From Inia geoffrensis (lineage: Eukaryota > Chordata > Mammalia > Artiodactyla > Iniidae), in assembly GCA_036417435.1 (NCBI GenBank), contig CM070903.1:55156001-55220000 (forward strand): a stretch of 64,000 bases of DNA. Reading direction: 5' to 3'. The position numbers and the translations under genes are program-made. Of this stretch, positions 11,640 to 23,415 are shown piece after piece; position 1 is the first letter of the stretch; each line of letters opens with the position of its first letter. The notes under the pieces were generated by a model. It was not told the DNA's origin. It searched no databases and saw only the letters and a program-made list of their open reading frames with translations.

Positions 11640-12780
11640 AAACAAGTCCTCAACCACTTCCAGGCCTCAGTCTGTTAGTGCAGCCTCTCCAAGCCTAATT
11701 CCCATTAGTTTACCTAGGCAACCAACCAAGTGTACGAGTCACCTGACACGCAAGAGCTTTCTACACACAAAGGAGATGAACATTTCACCAGAAACTTCCT
11801 TCAGGCCAGTTAAAGCCAGCATTTTGATGGAACTATGTCTATTAGTCAATGGGATTTTTATCAAGAGGAGGCTACCACCCATACCTGCTTATCCTGGTTA
11901 TTTGCTGCAGAAACAAACAAAAACAAAACATTTTGATAGGGTTTAATTATAAACTAAATGCCTTCAGAACTTCACTGACAACCAAAACTCATTAGTGCTG
12001 GGTTTTGTTTTTTTCATTTTTTCATTTTATTTTATTTTTTGAGGGTTTGTTTTTGATTTTTTAACTGGTAGAAGATAACATTGAAATCTTTTTTATCAAG
12101 GGAAAAGATACATGCTGCTAGAATTCCGTTTAGTCATTATTTCTCTGGACACTATGTGCAATAGTAGGGGTATAAGTGGAAGCCACAAGAAGTTATGTTT
12201 ATTTGGTGGACCCCAATCAAGGAAATTTACATACTAAACCAAAAATAGCCTTTGGTATATTTGCTTCAACAGGTGCCCCTACAGCACAGTCTCCCAATAT
12301 TCTTAGTCAGATTTTAGTGTATCAGAAACTGAGAGAGTAATAAACCCTGCAGAATGACTTATTAGGAAAGGATGTTGGAAGTCATTCAGTCACTTTTTTC
12401 CTCTCCACTATTAGTCATTCCTAGGTTCATTCACAACCCAGGGAAAGGAAAGCCAAAAATAGCCACCACGCCAAGCTTATTGTGAACCAGCTGTCTTTGG
12501 TGCACGAAGGCAAGCAGACAGTTGGAAGTCCAAGTGCATAGAGTAAACAGAGGCTGTATCGAAACAGCAATCACGCTAATCACCAATTTGTTAGCAAATG
12601 TGCTGCACTTTGTATTTTCAAAGCATTGTACCATCATTAATTAAATTAACGAGGGATAATTACTATTGCCGTGGCATACCAAATTGTGTACAAGATTTGG
12701 AAAGAAATTGTTTTATACGGCGTGCACTGAAAAAGTGACAATTCTTTTCCTTTCTGTTCTTGTGGTTTTTAGTTTGTTCA
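11640..12780. other. unique non-coding DNA
   Basis: T-rich low-complexity sequence lies near 12005-12060. No gene was recognised. The small open frame at 12431-12637 has no domain. Confidence 0.45.
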
Positions 12781-12839
12781 TTTGTTTTCCACCAAACAGG
12801 CTGTGTCCTGTACTCTCTCACTATTTTGCTTTAGTTTAT

Positions 12840-13092
12840 GCTGTTCCTGCCACCAGGAGCATTCCTCCCCAGATAATCCCGTGCATTTATTAGATAGATA
12901 TCAGCTGAAACATCACTTTCTCCTGCAGTCCTCCTTCATAGAACCTTTCACCCTCTGTTAAATTTCCTATTTAATTGTCCGAAATCCTTGCTAGACGGCT
13001 GGCTCTGCTAGGGCAGAGGCCTCGTGTGTCCTGCTCACCTAGCACAGTGACCCATACATGGCAATCACCCAGTAAGTGTTTCTTAAGTTAAT
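12840..13092 (+). mobile_element. L2 LINE 3' end fragment
   Basis: 'ctgccaccaggagcattcc', 'gaaacatcactttctcctgc' and a terminal 'ctagcacagtgacccatacatgg' plus 'aataaa' correspond to the L2 C-terminus and 3' UTR in sense orientation. It ends directly at the TSD of the following SINE. Confidence 0.7.
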
Positions 13093-13108
13093 AAAAGAAT
13101 TTCGCATG

Positions 13109-13414
13109 GGCTTCCCTGGTGGCGCAGTGGTTGAGAATCTGCCTGCTAATGCAGGGGACACGGGTTCGAGCCCTGGTCTGGGAGGATCCCACATGCCGCG
13201 GAGCACTAGGCCCGTGAGCCACAACTACTGAGCCTGTGCTCCGCAACAGGAGAGGGCACGATAGTGAGAGGCCTGCACACCACGATGAAGAGTGGCCCCC
13301 GCTTGCCACAACAGGAGATAGCCCTCGCACAGAAACGAAGACCCAACACAGCAAAAATAAATAAAATTAATTAATAAAACTCCTAACCCCAACATCCAAG
13401 AAAATGAAAAAAAA
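13109..13414 (+). repeat. CHR SINE, extended-body form
   Basis: The canonical head and B box are followed by a body with 'ccacaactactgagcctgtg', 'acgaagacccaacacagc' and an A-rich tail. A perfect 16-bp TSD 'aaaagaatttcgcatg' lies at 13093-13108 and 13415-13430. The roughly 300-bp length comes from extra body units absent from the shorter copies. Confidence 0.95.
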
Positions 13415-13484
13415 AAAAGAATTTCGCATGAGGTAGAACCAAATAAGAGGCTCTTATTGCTAACATGAGCTCCTACTCTATAAG

Positions 13485-13645
13485 AATTAATCTGCTCAGC
13501 ATTCTAGATGCTTTACTTCATTGAATGCTCACCATGTTCCTCTGAGGTAGGAAATTGAAGTGACAGAGAATAAGTCATTTGCCCTTGCTCACACTGCTGG
13601 TAAGTGGCGAAACAGGTTGAATCACAGGTTTCCTGATTCCAAATC
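13485..13645 (+). repeat. MIR-like remnant
   Basis: 'ctgaggtaggaaattgaagt', 'gtcatttgcccttgctcacac' and 'ctggtaagtggcgaaacagg' follow the order of the MIR core ending. Confidence 0.65.
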
Positions 13646-13649
13646 TATA

Positions 13650-14245
13650 TATTTCCAAAAGTGGTAGAGAAGAAAATAGTGGGTCCTGCAATCCAGGAAC
13701 TGGTCTGACACTCCCAGCCAGGTCTCAGTGTTATCACAACCTGGAGACTGAGCTCAAAGGCCGGACCGTGATTTCCTCCTGCTGCACAGAAACAATCTCG
13801 CAGAACATCAACATCAGACAAGGCCACTCTGAGACCACAACAAAGTGAGACAAAACACGCCACTTTATAACCTTGTCTAAGCACAGACCAAAATATGGTC
13901 ACTGTGAAAAACTCACAAAATACCGAACATCTCCCTCTCCTAAGAGGAGTTTCTGCTGCTTCTTTACCAAGTACAGCTTTATCCTTGCCTCTCTATAGAT
14001 GGGATGTATTGAGATACCCAGTCATAGAATTGCCCTCACTTCCCAACAGCACCCACCTAGAGTGAGTCTCTGTTTCCTTAGACCTTCCTCAAAATCACCC
14101 AAATCCCATAATAAGTCTTTTTAAACATCCTTTCACTGAAATGCACCACTGCTCTCATGGTGTCTGTTCTCCCTTGCTGCAACAAGGAATAAACCCAACT
14201 TGTTCAACCACAGATATGTTCCTGGTGGTCTTTGGCTGGAGGGCA
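13650..14245 (+). mobile_element. possible LTR of an old endogenous retroelement
   Basis: The block holds a Pol II style 'ggaataaaccc' signal near 14187 and then a GT-rich stretch and 'ctttggctgg'. Together with its roughly 600-bp length this resembles an LTR with U3-R-U5 organisation. I cannot name a family and no internal region or TSD is visible. It carries no gene. Confidence 0.4.
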
Positions 14246-14439
14246 TTGATAATGAGTTACACAAGACTATCTTTGGGGCTGGAGAAAGAAAATGTTAGAA
14301 CATTCAATTATAATACGAAAATAACCCAACAAATATTGAACATAGTATGGAAACATGGCTTTCTTCTTTCATCCCTCCCTTTGTGAGATGGTCACATGAC
14401 AAATAAGGTACACGAGGGGGTAACAATAAGGTAACTAGA

Positions 14440-14770
14440 GGACCAGAAAAGGGCAAATACTGTGTGATTCCACTTATATAAGATATCCAAAGTAGTCAAA
14501 ATCATGGAAACAGGAAATAGAATGGTGGCTGCCAGAGGCTGGGGGAAGGGGGAAACGTGGAGTCATTCGATGGGTATGAAGCCTCGGTTTTGCAAGATGG
14601 AAAAGTTCTAGAGACTTGTTATACACAGTGTAAATCTAGTCAACATCACTGAACTGTATACTTAAAAATGAGTAAGACAGTAAATTTTAAATTATGTGCT
14701 TTAAATTTGTTAATTGTTTAATTAAATTTTTTAATTTAAATAATTAAATTTTAAACTGTAATTTTAAAAA
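14440..14770 (+). mobile_element. old L1 (L1M-type) 3' UTR
   Basis: 'ggtggctgccagaggctggggg', 'atgggtatgaagcctcggtt' and 'aactgtatacttaaaaatg' are hallmark phrases of L1M/L1ME 3' ends. The end dissolves into AT-rich sequence. Confidence 0.75.
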
Positions 14771-14774
14771 ACAT

Positions 14775-15605
14775 AACTAGAGGGAAGGGTGAGAGTTTTA
14801 TCAGACAAAGGATTTGATATAGCAATCATAGTCTTTCTCCTCCTGGATACTGGGACATACTGCTCTTGACCTGCGGCCCGTTAAGCGAATCTATGGGTTA
14901 TATTAGCTTAAATAGAATATATATAGTACTTTCTAATATACTGTATATATTATATATATATACCATATACTGTATTCTATACTGTACAGTATAGAGAGTA
15001 TCGAAGGAAATCTTTGTCCTACACATACCAATGGTTCTTAATCTTGACTGCATGTGAGATTGACCTAAGATGTTTTTGAAAAATACCACCATCTGAGTCC
15101 CACTCCATAGCAATTAAATCAGAATCTCCAGGGGTGAAGCCTGAGAACTGTTTCTGGGTTTTTGTCTTTTGGTTTTTTTTCGATGTTCCAAGTGATTCTA
15201 ATAGATAGCCAACAGTTGAGAGCCACTGAAAATAGAGGTTCACTAGTTATCTCATGACAAAACACTTAGAGTTCTTAAAGTTAAGGACATGTTACACATT
15301 GTTCTTTTACAACAGAAAAATGTTCCTAATTTATTGACCTTTTCTATAATGAAAAATTGTTATGAATAGTGTGTTACCTAGCAGATTTTTTAAAAATACA
15401 TAAACTTTATCTTTCCTTTGAGGAAAAAGCAACACTTTGATAATGGGTGAAATAATAACTGCTTTTCAAAAGAAAATTGTGCTATAGAGAAAGGATTTTG
15501 AAAATGTGTCCTTGGAGATGTTTCCATCATTTTATTGCTGAAAAAGTGATGCCATCATAACTGTACAATCAAAAATTTGAAAACAAAGTTTTATATCTTA
15601 TTTAA
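14775..15605. other. AT-rich non-coding DNA
   Basis: It includes a TA-rich tract at 14919-14999 with an 18-bp palindrome at 14977-14994. No gene was recognised. Confidence 0.5.
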
Positions 15606-15619
15606 AAAGAGTTTTGGTG

Positions 15620-15814
15620 GGATTTCCCTGTCAGTCCAGTGGGTAAGGCTCCACGTTCCCAATGCAGGGGGCCCGGGTTCGATCCCTGGTTAGGGAACTA
15701 GATCCTGCATGCATGCCGCAACTAAAAAAAAAGATCCCGCAACTAAACATCCCATGTGCCACAACTAAGACCCAGTGCAGCCAAAATAAATAAATAAATA
15801 AATAAATATTTTTT
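15620..15814 (+). repeat. CHR SINE
   Basis: The head 'gatttccctgtcagtcc', B box 'gggttcgatccctgg' and a body repeating 'gatcccgcaactaa' precede a '(aaat)n' tail. The TSD 'aaagagttttggtg' lies at 15606-15619 and 15815-15828. Confidence 0.93.
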
Positions 15815-15828
15815 AAAGAGTTTTGGTG

Positions 15829-16302
15829 AATTTGGGTCCCAATATTAAAAATATTCTTGCTAATTGGCAAGAAGTATTGGTTGTCATGAAGGAAGATAAT
15901 TTACTATACAAATTTCAACTGAAACTTTGCATAACTAGTGAATAGAGTTGAAAAATTATTGTCATTATTAAAATTTGTTTAGCCAATGACACATTTCTTT
16001 CATTTTAATCTACATATCTTTGTGAGATTTCTTTTCCAGGAAGACAGGATTAAAATTAAATATAGAACGAGAATTTTGAATTGCTACATAAGAAAGTACT
16101 CATAAATTTTTTCAAAAGTAATAAAGCATATTTAATAATAGTGCTCTTATTAAACATACTGATACTATCAAAAGTAAAACAAATTATATTTAAATATTAT
16201 TTAATGTATGTTGAGTCTATTTTTGAATGTTCTTAAAAAACACAATACGCTTATTTAAGTAATTTATAAATATATGAATGAATGTATATTGAAACCGCAC
16301 TC
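15829..16302. other. AT-rich non-coding DNA
   Basis: No gene or repeat was recognised. Confidence 0.45.
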
Positions 16303-16321
16303 AAAAATGTTGGTACTGGGG

Positions 16322-16517
16322 GAACTTCCCTGGTGGGCCAGTAGCTGAGACTTCATCTTCCAACACAGGGGGTGCCGGTTTGATCCCTAGTTGGGAAGCT
16401 GGGATTCCACATGACATGTGGCCAAAAAACCAAATCATGAAAAAACAGAAACAATATTGTAACAAATTCAATAAAGACTTTAAAAATTAGTCCACATCAA
16501 AAAAAAAAAATCTTAAA
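16322..16517 (+). repeat. CHR SINE, diverged
   Basis: Head 'gaacttccctggtgggcc', a weakened B box 'cggtttgatccctag' and an A-rich tail are present. The TSD is about 19 bp ('aaaaatgttggtactgggg' at 16303-16321 versus 16518-16536, one mismatch). Divergence of head, B box and TSD suggests an older copy. Confidence 0.9.
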
Positions 16518-16919
16518 AAAAATGTTGGTATTGGGGAGTATATGGTCAAAAACTGTTTAGAAAACACAGCACTGTGCTACACTTCCTCCTCCCCAAAAGT
16601 TTAGTGTTCCCAAACCATTACACTTTCACAACATTAGCTATTGTTCCTGGAAAATCTGGTTAAGTATTATTTATACTGATTAAGGCTCTAAGTGTATTGG
16701 AAGCAGAAGTGGGTATTTGTTTTGTTATATGATAAAATTCAAAGCTGGTGCTTGAGAAAAATCCCAATCTCTATTGGGTATCAATTGGTCTAAAACAGCA
16801 TTGCTAGTAAGACAACAAAAAGACAACAGCAAAGGATTTATAATTTAAAAGTCTAGGAGAATACTCAATGTGCTTAATAACACTTGAAGTGCATTTTGTT
16901 ATTGTTGTTGCTGTTTTTA

Positions 16920-17224
16920 AAGATTTAATTTTATTTATTTTTGGCTGAGTTGGGTCTTTGTTGCTGCACGCGGGCCTTCTCTAGTTGTGGCAAGCAGGGG
17001 CTACTCTTCATTGCGGTGCACGGGCTTCTCCTTGTGGTGGCTTCTCTTGCTGTGGAGCATGGGTTCTAACTGCGTGGGCTTCAGTAGTTGCGGCATGTGG
17101 GCTCAGTAGTTGTGGCGCACCAGCTTAGTTGCTCCGAGGCATGTGGGATCTTCCTGCACCAGGGCTCAAACCCGTGTCCCCTGCATTGGCAGATTCTTAA
17201 CCACTGTGCCACCAGGGAAGTCCC
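16920..17224 (-). repeat. CHR SINE, reverse strand, extended body
   Basis: On the plus strand it starts with an 'attttatttatttttggctg' tail and ends with the inverted head 'gccaccagggaagtccc'. The body has the 'cagtagttgcggcatgtggg' reiterations of the extended class. A small open frame inside it is a SINE shadow. Confidence 0.9.
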
Positions 17225-17865
17225 TTCATCTGACTCTTACATTCAGCTTCCATTTAAGAATTCTTTTGGAAAACACATTCTACTAACTTTAAAAATATAA
17301 GTATGAACACAACTAGATAAACCAATATTATGATATTGGTCTAATCCTGATATCAGTGGATGAGAAATTGGACTGTAAACGGAGTCAAATGAAGGCAAAG
17401 GACGTATTTCTTGATGAAGTGTCCACACAACGGACACACTGAGAAGGAAAATCAAGGAGCAACAAAGCGTGGGCCCCACAGAAGAATTCCAATTTCTTTC
17501 CTGTTCTAAGAGATGGAAAGAGGCTCAGACGTTCACGAATGTCAAGCACAGACCATAAAGACAGCAGATTAGAGGAGGAAGGTGAAGCAACTACATGGGT
17601 TCTCACCTGACTACAAGAGCAAATGCCATGTACACTGTTAAAGTTGTCTGTTTTCCAAAATGAAGAATTAACTTTTACTTGGAATACTTTCCATCTTAGC
17701 TTCTTGTCTTTTCTATTTTATTAATTTTTTAACTATAAAAGTATTATATTTTCATAACCAAAGAGATGGGGGTAACTTTTTAAATTAAATAATTATTATG
17801 GGACTATTAGCATGTTTATGTTGCTGATGTTTTTTAAATTCAGTGTAATCTTAGTGAGCACACTA
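17225..17865. other. non-coding DNA
   Basis: Overlapping short frames on the minus strand at 17243-17606 have no recognisable domain. I treat them as chance. Confidence 0.4.
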
Positions 17866-17880
17866 TATATTCTGCTTTAT

Positions 17881-18752
17881 TTACTTATTTTTTAAAATAT
17901 CTTTATTGGAGTATAGTTGCTTTACAATGTTGTGTTAGCTTCTGCTGTATAACAAAGTGAATCATCTATATGTATCAATATATCCCCATATCTCCTCCCT
18001 CTTGAGCTTCCCTCCTACCCTCCCTATCCCACCCCTCTAGGTCAGCACAAAGTACTGAGCTGATCACCCTGTGCTATGCAGCAGCTTCCCACTAGCCATC
18101 CATCTTCCATTTGGTAGTATATGTATGTCAGTGCTACTCTCTCACTTCGTCTCAGCTTTCCCTTGCCCCCACCACCGCGTGTCCTCAAGTCCTCTCTCTA
18201 TGTCTGAGTCTTTATTCTTGCCCTGCCACTAGGTTCATCAGTACCATTTTTTTAGATTCCATATATGTGCGTTAGCATACAGTACTTGTTTTTCTCTTTC
18301 TGACTTACTTCACTCTGTATGACATACTCTAGGTCCATCCACCTCACTACAAATAACACAATTTCGTTTTTTTTTATGGCTGAGGAATATTCCATTGTAT
18401 ATATGTACCACATCTTCTTTACCCATTCATCTGTCGATGGGCAGTTAGATTGCTTCCATGTTCTGGCTCTTGTAAACAGGCTGCAATGAACATTGTGGTA
18501 CATGACTCTTTTTGAATTATGGTTTTCTCAGGGTATATGCCCAGTAGTGGGATTGCTGGGTCCTATGGTAGTTCTATTTTTAGTTTTTTAAGGAACCTCC
18601 ATACCGTTCTCCATAGTGGCTGTATCAATTTACATTCCCAACAACAGTGCAGGAGGGTCCCCTTTTCTCCACACCCTCTCCAGCATTTACTGTTTGTAGA
18701 TTTTTTGATGATGGCCATTCTGACCGGTGTGAGGTGATACCTCATTGTGGTT
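17881..18752 (-). mobile_element. 5'-truncated L1, 3' 0.87 kb, reverse strand
   Basis: The 3' UTR lies at the left and the ORF2 C-terminus at the right. On the minus strand two short frames keep ORF2 C-terminal phrases: [20 protein letters not shown] (18563-18745) and TDEWVKKMWYIYTMEYSSA (18252-18503). They are in different frames, so the element is dead. The TSD 'tatattctgctttat' at 17866-17880 and 18753-18767 is perfect and fixes the borders. Confidence 0.95.
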
Positions 18753-19094
18753 TATATTCTGCTTTATACTCTTGCCATTATATGTAGAATAATGCAAGTT
18801 ATTTAACTTAATTTTAGTGACAGAATCAAAATTAGCATAAACACTGTTAAAAGTTAAAAGCCTAGTGAGAAACCTTCCTATTTTTATCAAAACATTAAAA
18901 ACTCTTACTGTCAGTTATAATCACATAGAGAAATGGGAAAAAAGTTAAACTAGCCTTTACTTAATGCACAATAATTTGAAACACTATAATAATTTCAAAA
19001 GTAAAGTGCCTATTTTTTTGTAAAAAAATTTATCAAGGTTAATTTGAACAGTGCTTAGCTTCTCACCAAATTAACTTATGATAAGAAGCAAACA

Positions 19095-19400
19095 CTGTTT
19101 TTACACTTTGGTGAACTTCAGTGCTCCTAAGTTTGGATCAGCTTCCAACATTTTATCCTTCCCACTTTTAACATAATGAAATATTTCCAAAAGTTCCTTT
19201 AATGTGAAATTTTTTGGCAGCGTCGCTTCCTCTGGGACATCTTCATTCCTTTCCTCACAACCAAGTGCCTTATAGATGTCCACAAGTTCACGTTCATTAT
19301 TTTCCTCTGGCTGTACACCTAGACTCTCTTGAACAGCAGTAGTGTCAACATTCCCATAGTCGGCTCTTTCTGCAATGACTCTATTCACATTTGATTCAAA
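19095..19400 (-). pseudogene. Tigger/pogo-like transposase C-terminal remnant
   Basis: A minus-strand frame of 95 codons ends with FTLKELLEIFHYVKSGKDKM followed by LEADPNLGALKFTKV. From memory this resembles the C-terminal tail of Tigger-class (pogo/Tc1-mariner) transposases, with an acidic region upstream (EENNERELVDIYKALGCEER). No DDE catalytic domain, DNA-binding domain or terminal inverted repeat was found nearby. I therefore call it a broken fragment of a DNA transposon and not a gene. A host-derived TIGD-like pseudogene is the alternative. Confidence 0.5.
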
Positions 19401-19728
19401 GTTCCCTTTCCAGTGTTACCACTTTTGCTGTTTTGCTTCACATTCATTTTTTGTTGGCCAATTTCCTCTTTCAATTATCCTTTTGTAAAAATGTCATTTG
19501 GACTTATCATTGGGAGACAAAGAGGTAACACGACACATGCTTTGCTGTTTGTGCATAAACTGAGTAACAGATGTCTAGTGACAAATCACCAACTATCTCT
19601 GAAAGCAGTGATGTGACTGGTCACTAATCATGATGTGCCTCTACTAGGAAGTGATTTAGGAAGTGACTTATAGACTGAAGAGTGAGAAGCAACGTTTGTA
19701 CTTCATGTAATTAGTCACTATTACCATA

Positions 19729-20094
19729 CCTTTTTTTTTTTTGGCTGCGTCGTGTCTTAGTTGTGAAATGTGGGATCTTATTTGTGGCATGCGGCTCTTC
19801 GTTGTGGTGCGCGGGCTTCTCTCTAGTTGTGACACGTGGGCTTCTCTCTAGTTGTGGTGCGTGGGCTCCAGGGCGTATGGGCTGTGTAGTTGTGGTGTGC
19901 AGGCTCCAGAGCACATGGGCCCTGTAGTTTGCGGCACGCAGGCTCTCTTGTTGAGGTGTGTGGGCTTAGTAGTTGTGGTACATGGGCTTAGTTGCCCCGC
20001 AGCATGTGGGATCTTAGTTCCCTGACCAGGGATCGAAGCTGCGTCCCCTGCATTGGAAGGCAGATTCTTTACCACTGGACCATCAGGGAAGTCC
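19729..20094 (-). repeat. CHR SINE, reverse strand, expanded body
   Basis: A poly-T tail at the left is followed by repeated 'ttctctctagttgtg' and 'tagttgtggt' units, and the inverted B box and head end at 20094. An approximately 8-bp TSD 'ttaccata' lies at 19721-19728 and 20095-20102. At 366 bp it is among the longest copies because of internal unit reiteration. Confidence 0.9.
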
Positions 20095-20102
20095 TTACCA
20101 TA

Positions 20103-21485
20103 GCATATTAACTGAAATTTGAATCATGTTTTTGGGGGGCTGGTGCTATTTAATTAAATCATGGTAACTGAAATTCCTTTGAAGAACTTAGTCTTTTTTA
20201 ATCTGTATTTTTCTTGAAGATCTAGTAACACATGCCACATTTAAGAAAAACACAAATGAGAAAGGCAAAATCCCTCACTTCAACAAGTTTACAGCTTAAT
20301 GGACAGCGATAAGATAACTACATACTTTCTGTAATCTGATGAACATGATGTTCAAAATGATGTAAAAATAGATGAGTGAAATTACCCTTGGTCAAGGGAC
20401 TAAAAAAGAGCTAACAAAGATAATGGCATGGATGACAAACATTTTCAAGGTTATGCCAATGGCTGCTTGGATTTCCACCAAAAGGATAAAAGAAAATTTT
20501 CTGGTTTTTCCTACTCCCCTAATGTTAGTTGTCTTGCTATGATAAATGATGTTATGATGAATAACTCTGTAATAATTGGAATCACTTTAAAGTGGAATAA
20601 CTAGACAAAATGGCATGAACAGCTTTAAGGCTGTTGGTACACACTGCTGGCCTGAAACACTGAAAGTGTTTGTCTTTGATGCCATTAGCTTGTGATTTCT
20701 GTTTTGATCTCTTAACCAAAGATTAAGATCTTAACCAAAGATCTCTTAATTTCACTCAGCTATGAATTTTTATATCATTTTTGAACCCTATGTTCATCAG
20801 GTTATATTATTCTATACAGAAAAATATGAAAAATACATACAAAGCATTAGGGACCCATTTTTCTGGAGAGCCAAAGTTGGGAAAATAGCATGGATTGCTT
20901 ATTGAATGCCTAGGATAACAGTTGTCACAGAGAACAAAATCTCTATTTTATGAGCTTTCTAGGATAATAATCTATGTGGAAAAATTAACCACACTGATGA
21001 AATATTTAATAGCTCAGGAACATTCTGTATTTTGAGAGGTTAAAAAAAATTATCTGTGACACTTCAAAGAAAGAATGTAGTCAACTTGTGCTTATCATGC
21101 CCCTTCTACGAGAGATCCACTGCTTATAGTGAGAATGTCAGGGAGGACTCAGGACACAGGTGGGGCAAGGGTGCATTTTCTCTATGTTTGAGGCTGTGTC
21201 TACGTTACCATCTCATAATGCCCAAACAGTGAGTGATTAAAAAAAGGAAATTTTGCATACCTCAGGTTTTACCTACCAACATGAATACAGAATGACTGTG
21301 CTTCTTTTGCTCTTATTCTGCTGCCTCTCAGGAGAATATAAAGATTATACCACGGTAATGTTTTTCTCCAAAAGCTTTCCAAAGCATTAGGTACAAAAAT
21401 TAAGTGAATATATGGATACATTGCTTCAATTTTCCTGCATAGGGGACTCATATTTGTGATTATAAAGTAAAGAACTGGAGACTTC
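20103..21485. other. AT-rich non-coding DNA
   Basis: No gene or named repeat was recognised. Confidence 0.4.
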
Positions 21486-22114
21486 CAGTCCATCAGGAAA
21501 GGAGTTCAGAAGTGGTCGCTCCATCCTAATGAGTTAAAAGCTGAACAAACTGAAAAATCAACAACTCTTCCGAGGTCAAATTGAGAAGAGAGGTCACAGA
21601 GCAAAATGCTGCCCCCTAAATTGGAAAGACAGATAGGCAATACAGAGAATCACAACTTGCAGAAAAGAAAGCCCACAGCAGAAACCTCCATGGGAATTGG
21701 TGTCAGGGTATAAAGACTAAAACTGCAGTTGATGAATTGCTGCTGGACAAGTCTGGGAGTTTAAAACTCTAGTCTTGGCAGAGGTGGGTGGGGCAGGAGG
21801 GGGGCAACCTGCTGTCTCACCTCCAGGAGTTCTACCAGGTCCTCAGAGTGAAGATCGGAGAAATATCCCCTCATGCTTCTGGCAGGGGGAGGGGAAAATA
21901 ACCATTTTGAAATATGGTGGTATTTCTGTTCTTCTTAACAAGGCCTGCTCTCAGGAGAAACTATTTTACCAGAGCCTAACCTGCTGGGGTTTTACCAGGG
22001 CCTAACCTACCCGGGGAAGGTAAATACTGAATGTCAGCTTCCTCTAGCCTTCCACATGGGGAAAGGGAAATACACAATTCCAGCCCCCTCTAGCTATCCT
22101 GTCCCGTATAAGAG

Positions 22115-22235
22115 AGGACTTCCCTGGCAGTCCAGCGGTTACGACTCTGCACTTCCACTGCAGGGGGCCAAGATTCAACGCCTGGTCAGGGAACTGAGAT
22201 CCCGCATGCCACCTGGCAAGGCCAGAAAAAAGGAG
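22115..22235 (+). repeat. CHR SINE, short form, inside HAL1-like element
   Basis: 'gacttccctggcagtcc' head, 'gattcaacgcctggtcagg' degenerate B box, and a short A-rich tail. It sits within the half-LINE 5' region and so post-dates it. No clear TSD was found. Confidence 0.85.
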
Positions 22236-22409
22236 TTTAAAAAGAAGCACTGGTGAAATTCACTATCAAGGAGCACAGGCTCATCAAAAGACCGAGCCCT
22301 AATCATAGGACTACAGAAGGCTTCCCCTCCCTGATACCTTACCACCATACCACTAAAGGCCTATTTACTGCAGCTCCTTTCAGTCAGTACATCGTGTCCA
22401 GATTTTGGC

Positions 22410-23330
22410 AAACAACTACAAGGCAAAAATTACAGTTTGAAGAGATTGAGTAAATATTAGAACCAGAGTCAGATATGGCAGGTGTGCTGGAATTATCAGA
22501 CTGAGAATTTAAAACTATGATTAATATGCTAAGAGATCTAATGGAAGAAGTAGACACCATGCAAGAAAAGATGGATAATGTAAGCAGAGATGGAAATTCT
22601 AAGAACCAAAAAGAAATACTAGAGATCAAAAACAGTGTCATAGGAACAATGAAGGTCTTTGATGAGCTCCTAAGTAGGCTGGATATGGTTGAGAAAAGAA
22701 TCTCTGAGCTTGGGGACACACAATAGAAACTTCCAAAATTTAAAAGCAAAGAGAAAGAAGACAATAAAAAAAAATAGAACTGATTATCCAAGAACTTTGG
22801 GGCAACTATAAAAGGTCTAACATACATGTAATGGGAATACCAGAAGGAGAAGAAATAAACAAAAGAACTGAAGCAATATTTGAAGCAATAATGACGGACA
22901 ATTTCCTCCGAAATAATGTCAGAATGTCAGACACAAGATCACAAATCCAGGAAGCTCAGAAAAGATCAAACAAGATAAATGCCCCGCAAAACCACACCTA
23001 GGCATATCATTTTCAAACTACAGAAGATCAAGAATAAAGAAAAACCTTGAAAGAATACAGAGAAAAACACCACCTTACCTATAGAAAAGCAAAGAATTAC
23101 ATCCTACTTCTGCTCAGAAACCATGCAATCAAGAAGACAGTACAGTGAAGTATTTAAAGTGCTGAGAGAAAAAAAATCACCAAACTAGAATTCTGTAGCC
23201 TATAAAATTATTCTTCAATAGTAAGGAGAAATAAAGACTTTCTCAGACAAACAAAAATTGAGGGAATTTGGTACCATACACCTGCTTGCAAGAAACGTTA
23301 AAAGAAGTTTTTCATAGAGAAGGAAAATAA
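22410..23330 (+). pseudogene. ORF1p-like pseudogene of the half-LINE
   Basis: An open stretch at 22517-22726 (69 codons) reads as coiled-coil (LMEEVDTMQEKMDNVSRD, then EIKNSVIGTMKVFDELLSRL), typical of the L1 ORF1p N-terminal rod. Downstream homologous sequence ('ggaataccagaaggagaag', 'atttaaagtgctgagagaa') continues to about 23300 but is broken by several stops and frameshifts. The family protein is an RNA-binding chaperone of LINE RNPs. This copy cannot make it. Confidence 0.6.
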
Positions 23331-23361
23331 TAGAGGTCATAAACTTGGATCTACACAAAGA

Positions 23362-23415
23362 AAGGAGAATGAATCAGAGAATCGGAGAATGAATCAGAGA
23401 ATCAGAGAATGAATA
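23362..23415 (+). repeat. short imperfect tandem repeat
   Basis: 'gagaatgaatcagagaatc' recurs about 2.5 times, adjoining the end of the ORF1-like region. Confidence 0.8.

Noticed and set aside
22384..22827. 147-codon minus-strand open frame
   Set aside because: It is the antisense shadow of the half-LINE ORF1-like region.
23362..23415. Possible CRISPR-like or satellite array
   Set aside because: Only about 2.5 copies without spacers; a simple tandem duplication in a eukaryotic genome.
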